A DNA stretch of 64,000 nucleotides, from positions 1,551,501 to 1,615,500 of the forward strand of contig NZ_CP083564.1 in the NCBI RefSeq assembly GCF_025143985.1. The letters run 5' to 3'. The position numbers were made by a program, and so were the translations under genes. The notes below the pieces were generated by a model, which saw nothing but the letters and a program-made list of their open reading frames with translations, searched no databases and was not told the origin of the DNA. Position 1 is the stretch's first letter. Each line of letters begins with the position of its first letter. This DNA is from Sulfitobacter sp. W027 (lineage in GTDB: Bacteria; Pseudomonadota; Alphaproteobacteria; Rhodobacterales; Rhodobacteraceae). Of this stretch, positions 17,238 to 25,802 are shown one piece after another.

Positions 17238-18275
17238 TTAGCCAAGCTCCAGTGCTTCGAGCTCGATCCGCGCGGCGGCGCCGAAGAGCAGGGAGGGATC
17301 AAGCGTCATCTCGCCCTGACCCTGAATATCGCCGAAAGCAGCGTCCGTTTCGGCGAGATACTCAAGCGCTTCTTCCGCAACGTGACGCGCCGCGCCGTCA
17401 CCTGTCTCGGCGATCTGCCGAAGCTCGTCTTCGACCACCCGCAGGAAACCCCAGCTGTCCTGATACTCGTGCAGGTTGGAGATCGAGCCGCCTTCCACCG
17501 CCACAGCGTATTCCTCGCCGGCAACGCGCACGAGCTGGGCCAACCCGAGGATCTGGTCCTTGTTTGAAAGGCCCTCGCGCGCCTCTTCGATCGTGGCGCG
17601 TGCTGCGTCAAATGCCGCGGTGATCTCGGCTGCCGGGGCCTCCGCTTCGGTCGCCGCGGCGATGGCCGAGATCTGCCCGCGCAGGCGGTCCAGACCGCGT
17701 TCGGCGAGCGGGTCTGCGACCGCACCATATTTCTCCTCGATCGGGTGACCCATGTGTGTCTTCGCTGCCGCCAGATCACCGGCCTCATAAAGCGCCAGCC
17801 CGGCGCGGAGGTGGCCCTCCATGAAGCTCAGGTCGCGTTGCAGGGCCTGCCCCGAATCGCCGGAACCGGCGCCTTCACCTTCGCCGCTGGAGGAGCCTTC
17901 GCCTTCACCCTCGGCGTGAGCGTCGGCTTCTCCCTCACCTTCGCCTTCACCCTCGGCGTGAGCGTCGGCTTCTCCCTCACCTTCTCCCTCGCCCTCGGCA
18001 TGAGCGTCGCCTTCACCCTCACCTTCGCCTTTAGCGTGGGTGCCTGCTCCCTCACCTTCGCTTTCAGCCTGGGTGGTGCCTTCGCCCTCTCCCTCGATCT
18101 TGCTGGAAGTTGCTGTCGTCGCAGATGCTTGGTGAAGAACGATCGAGGACGTCTCGCGCCAAATCCCGGCGTCGGCTGCGGGGGCTGTCGCGGTCAATGC
18201 TACGGTTGCTGTGGTCGCTGTCAGCGACAACATGCGCCGCGCCATCACCACGCGTGGTTTTTTCTCCATCGACAT
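17238..18275 (-). CDS. Exported Gly-Glu-repeat protein, partner of piuC
   Basis: This 345-residue protein has a signal peptide at about residues 1-36 (RRMLSLTATTATVALTATAP...ADA). A low-complexity acidic region at about 58-140 is built from GEGEGEGEADAHAE units. A helical C-terminal domain of about 200 residues follows, with FMEGHLRAGLALYEAGDLAAAKTHMGHPIEEKY near its start. The HPIE sequence recalls the HxxE motif of imelysin/EfeO-like iron-handling proteins, a tentative link. The ATG at 18275 follows AAGGAG. The acidic His-containing repeats could bind metal in the periplasm, which would suit coupling to piuC. I know no named family covering the whole protein. Confidence 0.7.
   Translation of the reverse strand: MSMEKKPRVVMARRMLSLTATTATVALTATAPAADAGIWRETSSIVLHQASATTATSSKIEGEGEGTTQAESEGEGAGTHAKGEGEGEGDAHAEGEGEGEGEADAHAEGEGEGEGEADAHAEGEGEGSSSGEGEGAGSGDSGQALQRDLSFMEGHLRAGLALYEAGDLAAAKTHMGHPIEEKYGAVADPLAERGLDRLRGQISAIAAATEAEAPAAEITAAFDAARATIEEAREGLSNKDQILGLAQLVRVAGEEYAVAVEGGSISNLHEYQDSWGFLRVVEDELRQIAETGDGAARHVAEEALEYLAETDAAFGDIQGQGEMTLDPSLLFGAAARIELEALELG
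17899..18057. repeat. 42-bp tandem repeats inside the Gly-Glu-repeat gene
   Basis: Contiguous units lie at 17899-17940, 17941-17982 and 17983-18024 (42 bp each), with a shorter 33-bp unit at 18025-18057; each ends with CCCTCACCT. The first two are identical and the third differs at several positions. Units are multiples of three, so copy-number change keeps the reading frame and alters only the number of GEGEG-ADAHAE blocks. Confidence 0.85.
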
Positions 18276-18513
18276 GTATCGGCTCCTTATCTTACTAAAA
18301 CACTCGGACATACGCACGTTCACTTACCAGATGCAACAGGCAAGGCTCTCGTGGGCCGATACCTGCATCGGACAACATCTTCTGCAATCGCGTGGGGGCA
18401 GTCCTTACGCTATTTTTACGGCCCGGGCCCTCGATAGATATAGAATCCTAATGCTGCCGCACCGATATAGACCTTTCGCGGACATATGCCGCGCTCTGCA
18501 ATCAGGCCAAGTA

Positions 18514-20061
18514 ATGCTTTATCCTTTGAATACCCCCGCGCGATGGCATCGCAGCCTGCCCCGCGGGCACGGCATTCGATTGCTTGCTTATCTCGCAGCG
18601 GCACTCGTCATGGCTGGCATAACGAGTATCGCGCGGGGCCTGGAGGCACTGTTGCCCCCCGGAGAACTGTCACTCATTTTTATGACGGGGGTGATCATCG
18701 TTGCCTCGCTCTTCGGACCCGGCCCTTCCATGCTCGCATCGTTGCTCGGGGTGCTGGGTTACAATTTCTACTTTACCGAACCACGCCTCACCTTACGCGT
18801 GATACAGGAGACCGATCTCGTCACCCTCGGCCTGTTCTTGCTGGTGTCGATCGTGACCGGCACATTGGCCGCGCGTTTGAGAGCCCGTGCTGCTGCACTG
18901 CACCGAAGCCACAAGCGCGTCTCGTTCCTCCATGGTTTCACTCGGCAGATCGCGGCAGCAGGAACGACTCAGGAGGTCGCACAGGCCGCGGTTGAAAAGA
19001 TCGCGGGCACATTCGGTGGCGGGGCGGCCTTGTTTCGCAAAACAGGCGGTGGCGCTGATCTGCTCGCCTCCGAGGCCTGGCCGGGGCTCGGGCCGGCCGA
19101 ACGAAAGAAAGCGCTCGAATTGCTCGACCACCTGGGGGCCGGCACTGTAGAGCCATTCCCACAGTCTCAAATGCCTTGGCATATGGCGCGGGTTGTCGCC
19201 GGCAACGAGACCATGGCCGCCCTTGCAGTATTGTCTAATGAGGAACTTCCACTCGACGAAGAAGACCGAAAACTTCTTGTCGCAATGGCAGACCAGCTGG
19301 CGCTCGCACTGAAACGCACTGAGCTCAACGCCTCTCTCGAAGCCGCGCGCCTCACGGCGGAGACGGAAAGGCTTCGCTCGGCGCTTCTGAGCTCTGTCAG
19401 CCATGATCTGCGCACACCGCTCGTGAGCATCATCGGAGCGGCTTCAGTGCTGGCAGAGCCGCAGCTCGCGCACACACCCGAAGCCCGCCAAGCCCTCGCC
19501 GACACCATTCGCGAAGAAGGGGAGCGCCTTGACCGATACATTCAGAATTTACTGGACATGACGCGCCTGAGTCACGGCGCTCTCGTGCCGCGGCGCAGGG
19601 CGTGCGATCTGTCGGAGATCATCGGCAGCGTGCGGCAGCGACTTCGCCATAATCTCACCCGATACAGGCTGCGGGTGGATCTGCCGGATGACCTACCGGC
19701 AATCAAGGTTGATCCTATTCTTATGGAGCAGGCATTCGTCAATGTCCTCGACAACGCCGTCAAATATTCTGACGCTGGATCTGAGATAACCATCCGCGCA
19801 GAGATATCCGATGGCGGCCTCCACATTGAGGTCGGCGATCACGGGCAAGGCATTCCGGCGGACGCGCGCGGGCAGGTCTTCGAGATGTTTTACAGGGTCA
19901 ACGCTGGCGATTCGCAGAAGGCGGGGACCGGCCTCGGTCTCGCTATCGCGCGTGGAATCCTCGAAGCGCACGGAGGCTCAATCCGTGCCGAGGGTGTCAG
20001 CACCGGCGAGAACGGCACCGTGATGGTTCTCGAGTTGCCGCTCGTCGTAAAGGAAGACTGA
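18514..20061 (+). CDS. KdpD-like sensor kinase lacking the N-terminal KdpD domain
   Basis: This 515-residue kinase matches only the C-terminal half of KdpD. It has a four-helix DUF4118 membrane module at about 30-125 (LLAYLAAALVMAGI, YNFYFTEPRLTL), a GAF-like region at about 150-270, HisKA with H297 in SVSHDLRTPL, and HATPase_c with NVLDNAVKYSD, DHGQGIP and GTGLGLAIARGIL. The KdpD and USP-like sensor domains (about 370 residues) are absent. The frame is open upstream to 18211 but that part antisenses the neighbouring gene's start and looks non-coding, so I chose the ATG at 18514. It abuts the KdpE-like gene by one base. With TrkH downstream, potassium limitation or turgor is the likely signal. 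Confidence 0.88.
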   Translation: MLYPLNTPARWHRSLPRGHGIRLLAYLAAALVMAGITSIARGLEALLPPGELSLIFMTGVIIVASLFGPGPSMLASLLGVLGYNFYFTEPRLTLRVIQETDLVTLGLFLLVSIVTGTLAARLRARAAALHRSHKRVSFLHGFTRQIAAAGTTQEVAQAAVEKIAGTFGGGAALFRKTGGGADLLASEAWPGLGPAERKKALELLDHLGAGTVEPFPQSQMPWHMARVVAGNETMAALAVLSNEELPLDEEDRKLLVAMADQLALALKRTELNASLEAARLTAETERLRSALLSSVSHDLRTPLVSIIGAASVLAEPQLAHTPEARQALADTIREEGERLDRYIQNLLDMTRLSHGALVPRRRACDLSEIIGSVRQRLRHNLTRYRLRVDLPDDLPAIKVDPILMEQAFVNVLDNAVKYSDAGSEITIRAEISDGGLHIEVGDHGQGIPADARGQVFEMFYRVNAGDSQKAGTGLGLAIARGILEAHGGSIRAEGVSTGENGTVMVLELPLVVKED

Positions 20062-20742
20062 ATGGCACATATTCTGATTGTAGATGACGAGGACCAGATC
20101 CGAAAATTTCTGCGGATCACTCTCGAGGCAGCCGGTTACACCATTGCGGAGGCAGCAAATGGCAAGGAGGGTATCACCAAAGCATCGACCACGGCACCTG
20201 ACCTCATGGTCCTCGATCTGGGCCTTCCCGACATGGATGGCAAGCGTGTGCTTGCTACCGTGCGGGAAAACCACGACCTGCCGGTTCTGGTGCTTTCAGT
20301 GAGGTCGGATGAGGTCCAGAAGGTCGAGGCGCTTGATCTTGGCGCACAGGATTACGTGACCAAGCCATTCGGCACGCGCGAGCTTCTGGCTCGCATCAGA
20401 GGCCTCCTTCGGGATCGCGGCGGCGAGCGGGCCTCGATCACTCAACTGGAAATTCGGGGCCTCGCACTCAATCTTCCCGAAAGGACCGCGCTGCTGGAGA
20501 AGGCATCCATCTCCCTGACCCCCAAGGAATTCGATCTACTCTGGCTCCTCGCTTCTTATTCCGGCCGTCTCGTCACACAGCGGATGGCACTGGAGCGAGT
20601 CTGGGGGCCAGCCCATGCGGAAGATAGCCAGTATCTGCGGATTTTCATTAAGCAGCTTCGAGCCAAGCTTGGCGATGATGCGACCGATCCGACGTGGATC
20701 TTCACCGAGCCCGGCATCGGTTACCGGTTTCGCGAGGGATGA
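20062..20742 (+). CDS. KdpE-like response regulator
   Basis: This 226-residue OmpR-class regulator has a receiver with D8/D9, phospho-acceptor D52 (VLDLGLPDMDG) and TKPFGTRELLARI. A winged helix lies at about 130-225 with LTPKEFDLLWLLASYSGRLVTQR, LRIFIKQLRAKLGDD and EPGIGYRFREG, the closing motif of KdpE. Its start directly follows the KdpD-like stop, and its stop precedes the TrkH start by seven bases, so all three are one operon. No kdpFABC genes are present, so the regulated transporter is probably the linked TrkH. Confidence 0.9.
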   Translation: MAHILIVDDEDQIRKFLRITLEAAGYTIAEAANGKEGITKASTTAPDLMVLDLGLPDMDGKRVLATVRENHDLPVLVLSVRSDEVQKVEALDLGAQDYVTKPFGTRELLARIRGLLRDRGGERASITQLEIRGLALNLPERTALLEKASISLTPKEFDLLWLLASYSGRLVTQRMALERVWGPAHAEDSQYLRIFIKQLRAKLGDDATDPTWIFTEPGIGYRFREG

Positions 20743-20749
20743 GCCGCTC

Positions 20750-22177
20750 TTGAAATTCATTGCTTTCATCAACGGTGCCCTGCTGCTCGCCCTGGGGATA
20801 GCAATGGCATTTGACGCCGTGCTGTTTCCAGCAACACGGACAGTCTTTGTCGAAGCCGCCATCCTTACAATCTTGATCGGCGGTTGCGTGTGCCTAAGCG
20901 CGCAGGATTGGGGTAAGGGCCTTGATCGCCGGCTGTCGTTCCTTCTCACGGGAAGTGCGTGGATGGTGGCGGCGGGAGCCGGTGCGTTTCCGTTATGGCT
21001 CTGGGGATTGTCGTTCACCGACGCGTTCTTCGAGTCGATGTCCGGTATTACCACGACCGGCTCAACAGTCATGACCGGTCTTGACGGAACCGCCCCAGGT
21101 GTCCTTCTCTGGCGGGCCATCCTCCAATGGATCGGCGGTGTGGGCTTCATCGTGGCGGGGATTGCGCTTTTGCCCGCCATGCGAGTTGGCGGCATGCAAC
21201 TCTACCAGACAGAAAGTTCTGAGAAGGGCGAAAAAGCGTTAACCAGCGCCGCCCATTTCGCAGCGGCAACGATCTGGATCTACTTGGTGCTGACGTCGGT
21301 TTGCGCGATCCTCTATCTGGCGGGCGGAATGACGGGGTTCGAGGCAAGCGTGCATGCCTTCACGACCGTCTCCTCGGGTGGGTATTCGACATCCGACGCC
21401 TCCTTCGGACATTTCGACAGCGCTTACTTGCAGTGGATCGGCAGTGCATTCATGTTGAGTGCCGGGCTACCATTCGCGTGGTATATCCGTGTTCTGAACC
21501 GTAGCGCTTGGCAAAGCGAACAGGTGAGAGCCCTCCTTATGACCCTCACAGCGGTGATCTGCCTTCTCACCGTGTGGAGGGTTTGGACTGCGAATGCCCC
21601 CCTGCTTGAAAGTCTTCGCTTGGTTACCTTCAACGTCATCTCTGTGGTGACGACCACCGGCTTCGCTACGACAGACTACACAGCTTGGGGGCCCTTCGCT
21701 GTTACAATGTTCCTGTGCCTGACACTCATGGGCGGATGCACCGGGTCCACTTCTGGCGGTGTCAAAATGATGAGATGGATAATCCTTGCGCGCGCCGTTC
21801 GCGCTCAAGTGCGGCGCATTTACTACCCGCACGGCACATTTCCGATCATATACGATCAAAAGATCGTGGGGGATGATGTCATGAGCGGTGTGATGACGTT
21901 CTTCACCTTCTTCGCGGCGACAGTGTTCGTGCTCGCCCTTGCTCTGGCGTTGATGGGGCTGGACTTCGCCACGGCTGTGAGCGGCGCAATCACTGCCGTG
22001 GCCAACGTTGGGCCGGGCGTCGGGTCAATCATAGGACCGGCAGGCAATTTCTCAACCTTATCCGAACCTGCAAAATGGTTATTGAGCTTGGGAATGTATG
22101 TCGGGCGATTGGAGATGTTGACGGTTTATGTCCTACTCGTCCCGACTTATTGGCGTGAGACTGCGGGACTGAGATAA
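20750..22177 (+). CDS. TrkH-type potassium channel subunit
   Basis: This 475-residue protein has about ten membrane segments and the four selectivity-filter repeats of the TrkH/KtrB/HKT superfamily: SGITTTGST, TVSSGGYSTSD, VVTTTGFATTD and AVANVGPGVGS. Each repeat keeps the key glycine. The frame begins within the regulator gene, but a TTG at 20750 behind GAGGGA gives a start (MKFIAFINGALLLALG) that fits the first membrane helix and lies just after the KdpE-like stop. TrkH normally needs a TrkA nucleotide-binding partner; none is in the window. Potassium uptake at the inner membrane is the expected role. Confidence 0.88.
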   Translation: MKFIAFINGALLLALGIAMAFDAVLFPATRTVFVEAAILTILIGGCVCLSAQDWGKGLDRRLSFLLTGSAWMVAAGAGAFPLWLWGLSFTDAFFESMSGITTTGSTVMTGLDGTAPGVLLWRAILQWIGGVGFIVAGIALLPAMRVGGMQLYQTESSEKGEKALTSAAHFAAATIWIYLVLTSVCAILYLAGGMTGFEASVHAFTTVSSGGYSTSDASFGHFDSAYLQWIGSAFMLSAGLPFAWYIRVLNRSAWQSEQVRALLMTLTAVICLLTVWRVWTANAPLLESLRLVTFNVISVVTTTGFATTDYTAWGPFAVTMFLCLTLMGGCTGSTSGGVKMMRWIILARAVRAQVRRIYYPHGTFPIIYDQKIVGDDVMSGVMTFFTFFAATVFVLALALALMGLDFATAVSGAITAVANVGPGVGSIIGPAGNFSTLSEPAKWLLSLGMYVGRLEMLTVYVLLVPTYWRETAGLR

Positions 22178-22260
22178 GTTGCCGGACCTTTCTCGTGAGT
22201 CTTCGCGCTTTCGCCCCGTGGTGACAAATGTGCCGGCAGAGCATGCGTCAATGAAGGGAA

Positions 22261-22451
22261 CGATCGCCTTCGTGGTAGGGGCCGGTGGCAAATTAACACG
22301 GGGCAACCTTGAGCCTGCGGCCTTCTCCGAGGGACTAATTACCGGAACGACAGGCGTGCCGAAACTGATCTTTACAGATAAAGCGGCCAGCCGGACCTAC
22401 CTCACGGGTCCCGGATCGACGGAAACAGACAGCGGCACAGTCCAATGTTGA
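22261..22451 (+). pseudogene. 3' fragment of a second phosphoesterase gene
   Basis: The encoded IAFVVGAGGKLTRGNLEPAA and the terminal LTGPGSTETDSGTVQC match the last 64 residues of the intact phosphoesterase (6347-6540, opposite strand) with about 85 percent identity by eye. All metal-binding motifs are missing. Similarity begins abruptly at about 22261. It forms a decayed inverted copy with the following two pseudogenes, in the same gene order as the intact block. Confidence 0.85.
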
Positions 22452-22490
22452 CTCTCGCAATCCAGCGCAGCCGACCACAAAGGTCCGCCA

Positions 22491-23012
22491 ATGTTTGACT
22501 TCATCACATTGCTACTGGCTTCCATGGGCAGTCTCGGCGTCGCGGCCCTCATGCTGATCGAGAACGTCTTCTCTCCAATCCCTTCAGAAGTCATCGTGCC
22601 GTTCGCAGGCTATCTCGCGGCAAGCGGTGACTTTTCCTTCGTCTGTGTAGTGATTGCCGGCACGATCAGTTCAGCGACCGGCGCATTCCTATGGTATTGA
22701 ATCTGCACGTTGGTATCTGAAGCACGAATGCGCAGGCTTATCGTGCGGCACGGCAGTGTTTCTGGGTCGAATGGTGCCGGCTGTCCGAACGCTGATATCC
22801 GTTCCGCCGGAATGACGGGGATGCCGCAATTACCCTTTTTGTTCAACACCGGGTCAGGCAGCCTACTCTGAACGGCCGCCCTCACAATTTCAGGCTATCT
22901 CCTTGAGGCGCAAATCGCCAAAGTCGAAGCGTGGATAAATCCGGTAACAAATGCTTTGCTCTTGGGCCTTCTGGCTCTCTATGTCTTGCGACTGCTTCGA
23001 CCCAATGCGTAA
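22491..23012 (+). pseudogene. Decayed copy of the DedA gene
   Basis: The first 69 codons are open and match the intact DedA N-terminus (ENVFSPIPSEVIVPFAGYLA). A TGG-to-TGA change then stops the frame at 22698-22700. About 75 bases covering codons after the RRLI-RHG region are deleted, joining CACGGCAG to TGTTTCTGGG, and further changes disrupt the middle. The end (VLRLLRPNA, stop at 23010) remains recognisable. No functional protein is expected. Confidence 0.88.
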
Positions 23013-23014
23013 AG

Positions 23015-23130
23015 ATGACGGCGGTGGAACAGCGAGATTTGCGCAGACTGAACCACCGGCCCATTGCAACGTTACTTCTTGCCCAGGCTATTATGGCAGC
23101 TTTCCAAATTTGTAACGGCAGCGCCGAGAT
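23015..23130 (+). pseudogene. 5' fragment of a second DUF2127 gene
   Basis: MTAVEQRDLRRLNHRPIATL parallels MTAVKQHNSKSLNHRLFAVT of the intact gene, and nucleotide similarity continues to about 23130 before ending. The rest of the gene is absent. The start retains the position just after the DedA stop, as in the intact operon. Confidence 0.8.
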
Positions 23131-24104
23131 CCCCAGTCCGATAAAAATTTCCGATTCAAATATTCGGCCTCGAAGCTCGCAACCCTCACACTTTTGGCGG
23201 TCTTCGCAGGCACGACACGGGACGAGGAACGGTAGCAAACAGCAGGAAGGCCCTCACTGCTGGCCATCGCACACAAGATTTTGCCGCGCGACGTCCCGAT
23301 TGGCTTGTTCGGGGAAGCTGCGTTGCAGCGATAGCCACTTGGCGAATGGCGGCTTTGGGCCGCTCTTGTCAGCCTAATTTATGCCGCAACTGCGAAGAAC
23401 TCCGCCCCTTCGCGCGCTCAGTTTGGGCTCAAAGCCGCCTTCCGCACCGCAGCACAAACATCTGTTCCGCGGCTGCTTGACTGTCAGCTATCGCCATCGA
23501 CGCGTGGCAACCTCGCACTTGCAGTGAATGCACACTATCCGCCCATATGAACACGGGAGCAGCTGCACGTCGGTGGCAACTGCGAACGCAGCGAAGAGCC
23601 ATGATGTAATACATGCACCCTACGCAGAGCCCTTATAAACGTCCCTGTCCAAAAAAGCGTCTACGATACACGGGTCAATTCGAGCTCGACGTTTCCATCG
23701 ACGGTGAGGAAAGGAACAGACGTCTACGTCACAGGTCAAGTGGGCTCGTCGGAAACGCCTGCTCGCGGCTCGGAGCTGAGATCATTGGATGGGACGTTGG
23801 GAATGACTTTGAAAGCGCGCCCATAGGATCGCTGATCGGTCGCTATCCTTTCGCGGGAAACACAAGCTGGATGAGAGGTAAGGGGAGGCATCGCGCAACA
23901 TAGCATCAAGAGTCGCAGCTCTTGTCGGTCTTGTGTCGGCTCCGCCCAGCAGCCTTTTTCCGATTTCTATCAATATTTTAGGTGGGCTGTCGGTTGTCGG
24001 TTGGGCGCGGGCGCTCCGATGGCGCAATATTGAGTCAAACCAACATGGAAACTGCTGGAATGCCAGCACTTCCCGTGCACCAACAACCTCAAAAGGTGCA
24101 CACG
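23131..24104. other. Long tract without a supportable gene
   Basis: Nearly 1 kb separates the pseudogene block from the DUF3987 gene. Frames of 60-100 codons occur on both strands, but none has a recognisable domain or convincing start. The stretch at about 23320-23360 (gcgaatggcggctttgggc) resembles intergenic debris common in Rhodobacteraceae. The mobile segment that follows may begin in this tract. Confidence 0.5.
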
Positions 24105-25703
24105 ATGCCGACCAAACCCACTAAAACTACCCGAATCCAGAAGCCCCAGAACTCCTTGTTCAACGACATCAAGATCAAGGAGAATGGAAGACGCCGCTCT
24201 TTGAAGCGAGAAGAGTGTGAGCAACTCGTAGCCCTCCTTGCCGCCAAGGAATGCCCCGAAGCGCTGGCCGTCGATGGTCTCGTTCCGAACGGTTCCTTCT
24301 TCGATCGACTTTGCCGGTTCTTCAAGAAAACTGATGCAAGCTACGCACTTCCGCTTTTCCAGTTGATCATGATCGCCTCATCCTACCTCACGCAAGGTGG
24401 AGCCACCCTTTGGATCCCGGGGCTCGGCACGAAGCGTCCGATCCTTTGGACCATCGCACTTGCTGGGTCTGGTAGTTCGAAGACCCTTGCCACGGACAAG
24501 GTGGCGGAGATCCTCATGCCGAAGGGCCATGATTCCGGCGTCATGATGTTCCCTACCGGATCGACGGACGCACAATGGATCATGGATCTGGCTGAGAATA
24601 ATGGAGCTTACTGGTTTCAAGATGAGGTGGGGCAGCTTTTCCAGCAGATTCTCAAGCAGTCGAACTACGCCCGCATCAAGCCCTGGATGCTTGACGCTTA
24701 CTCCCACAAGCCGATCTCAAATCGCCTGAAGGGAGAGGTTGAAAAACTTTCCGTCGAAGACCCTCACTTCACGTTCTTGGGCCTGAGTGTTCGGGAGACC
24801 TGGGCTGATAACGTGGATGCCGCGAGCATGCTCGATGGTTTTTGTCAGCGGTTCAATTACGTGATCGCGCCGCCTCGAAGCGACACGGATATGTTCAACC
24901 ATTTCATGTATTTCGTGGGCGAAGGCATCGAACAGTGGCAGGAAGAACTCACAGAGCTCTGGCACGCTCTTTGTTTCCAAGAGGGCGCTCTGGAGACCTA
25001 CACAATGAACGATGGCGTCCTTCCTTATCTGGAGGGATGGTGGCGAAGCCTCCGAACGAAGTGGGGCAATGCCGCTTTGCCAGGGTCTTTCGTTCGGCGA
25101 ACCGGCTTTTCTATCCTCAGCTACCTTGTCGTGCTGCACTTTCTGCTCGGGAAGTCCCGGCGGCCCATCGATCTGGAAACTGCAGAGCTGGCCACCAGAT
25201 ACGCGGAATTCCACCTTGAAAGCACGTTGATCATGATGCGGGAATATGATCGGGGCGAACGCTCTCATATTCAGATGGTGGCTGCAAAGCGCGAAGGGCT
25301 GCTTCGCGATGGATCGAAAGAAGTGAAAGTGCGGGACGTTCAGCGTCGTCTTAGCAAAAAGCAAGGCCAAGAGCTTTCCAAGGAACGCATCGCCGAGATC
25401 CTCGGGGTTCTGGACCGCTTGGAAAACTCGCAGGACCTTTTTGATAAGATTGTTCCAGAGGACGCCAGCCTGACTGCACAGCGTCAGGCGAGAATCGAGC
25501 TTTTGCAAACTCGCGCAGCGACGGTTCTGGAACGATGGGCCCAACGAGAGCGCAGTCGGAACCAGAAACGCCTCTACCGCCTGCTCAAAGCCTATCGCTC
25601 TGAAGCCAAAGCCAGCATTGGAGAGAATTCGAAACCGGCGGCAAATACGACCAACGTCGTATCGATGGGCAAGCGGCATGAGGTTGATCGAGAAGCCTCT
25701 TGA
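24105..25703 (+). CDS. DUF3987-type P-loop ATPase (replicative helicase-like)
   Basis: This 532-residue protein resembles the DUF3987/YfjI group of phage and plasmid helicase-like proteins. A P-loop variant LAGSGSSKT has Lys126, a Walker B-like YWFQDEVGQL has Asp173-Glu174, and FLGLSVRETWADNV at about 220-233 sits where the family places its sensor region, followed by DGFCQRFNYV. No primase domain precedes it. The C-terminal 120 residues are helical and basic. I chose the ATG at 24105 behind AAGGTG; another at 24045 would add 20 residues. It heads a co-directional group with an excisionase-like gene and two recombinases, suggesting element DNA replication or processing. Confidence 0.7.
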   Translation: MPTKPTKTTRIQKPQNSLFNDIKIKENGRRRSLKREECEQLVALLAAKECPEALAVDGLVPNGSFFDRLCRFFKKTDASYALPLFQLIMIASSYLTQGGATLWIPGLGTKRPILWTIALAGSGSSKTLATDKVAEILMPKGHDSGVMMFPTGSTDAQWIMDLAENNGAYWFQDEVGQLFQQILKQSNYARIKPWMLDAYSHKPISNRLKGEVEKLSVEDPHFTFLGLSVRETWADNVDAASMLDGFCQRFNYVIAPPRSDTDMFNHFMYFVGEGIEQWQEELTELWHALCFQEGALETYTMNDGVLPYLEGWWRSLRTKWGNAALPGSFVRRTGFSILSYLVVLHFLLGKSRRPIDLETAELATRYAEFHLESTLIMMREYDRGERSHIQMVAAKREGLLRDGSKEVKVRDVQRRLSKKQGQELSKERIAEILGVLDRLENSQDLFDKIVPEDASLTAQRQARIELLQTRAATVLERWAQRERSRNQKRLYRLLKAYRSEAKASIGENSKPAANTTNVVSMGKRHEVDREAS

Positions 25704-25772
25704 GGGCCTTTGCCGATGCAATACTGATCTGAAGAAAAATATGAGCTGAATATTTCGGATTGAGTATTCTGG

Positions 25773-25801
25773 GGCCCAGTTCCTGAAAAAGGAGCTGGGC
25801 C
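25773..25801 (+). promoter_or_regulatory. Hairpin that masks the ribosome-binding site of the next gene
   Basis: GGCCCAGTTCCT (25773-25784) pairs with AGGAGCTGGGCC (25790-25801) over 12 bp with one G-U pair, around a GAAAA loop. The right arm contains the Shine-Dalgarno AGGAG (25790-25794), eight bases before the ATG at 25803. The site is therefore buried when the hairpin forms. No U-tract follows, so a plain terminator is less likely. Translation of the excisionase-like gene should need melting, an RNA-binding factor or transcription-coupled ribosome traffic. Confidence 0.7.
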
Positions 25802-25802
25802 T

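Noticed and set aside
17899..18057. Regular 42-bp repeats considered as a CRISPR array
   Set aside because: Units are contiguous with no spacers, keep the reading frame, and encode low-complexity protein.
17745..18437. Long plus-strand open frame with a TFAFTLGVSVGF-type hydrophobic repeat
   Set aside because: It is the antisense of the Gly-Glu-repeat gene; the repeat is forced by the 42-bp units. The minus-strand gene has a signal peptide, a good ribosome-binding site and coupling to piuC.
18211..18513. Extended N-terminus of the KdpD-like kinase
   Set aside because: This part overlaps the promoter and 5' end of the divergent Gly-Glu-repeat gene and shows no KdpD or USP motifs.
23613..23903. 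96-codon plus-strand frame upstream of the DUF3987 gene
   Set aside because: No domain; a similar-length frame exists on the opposite strand over the same bases.
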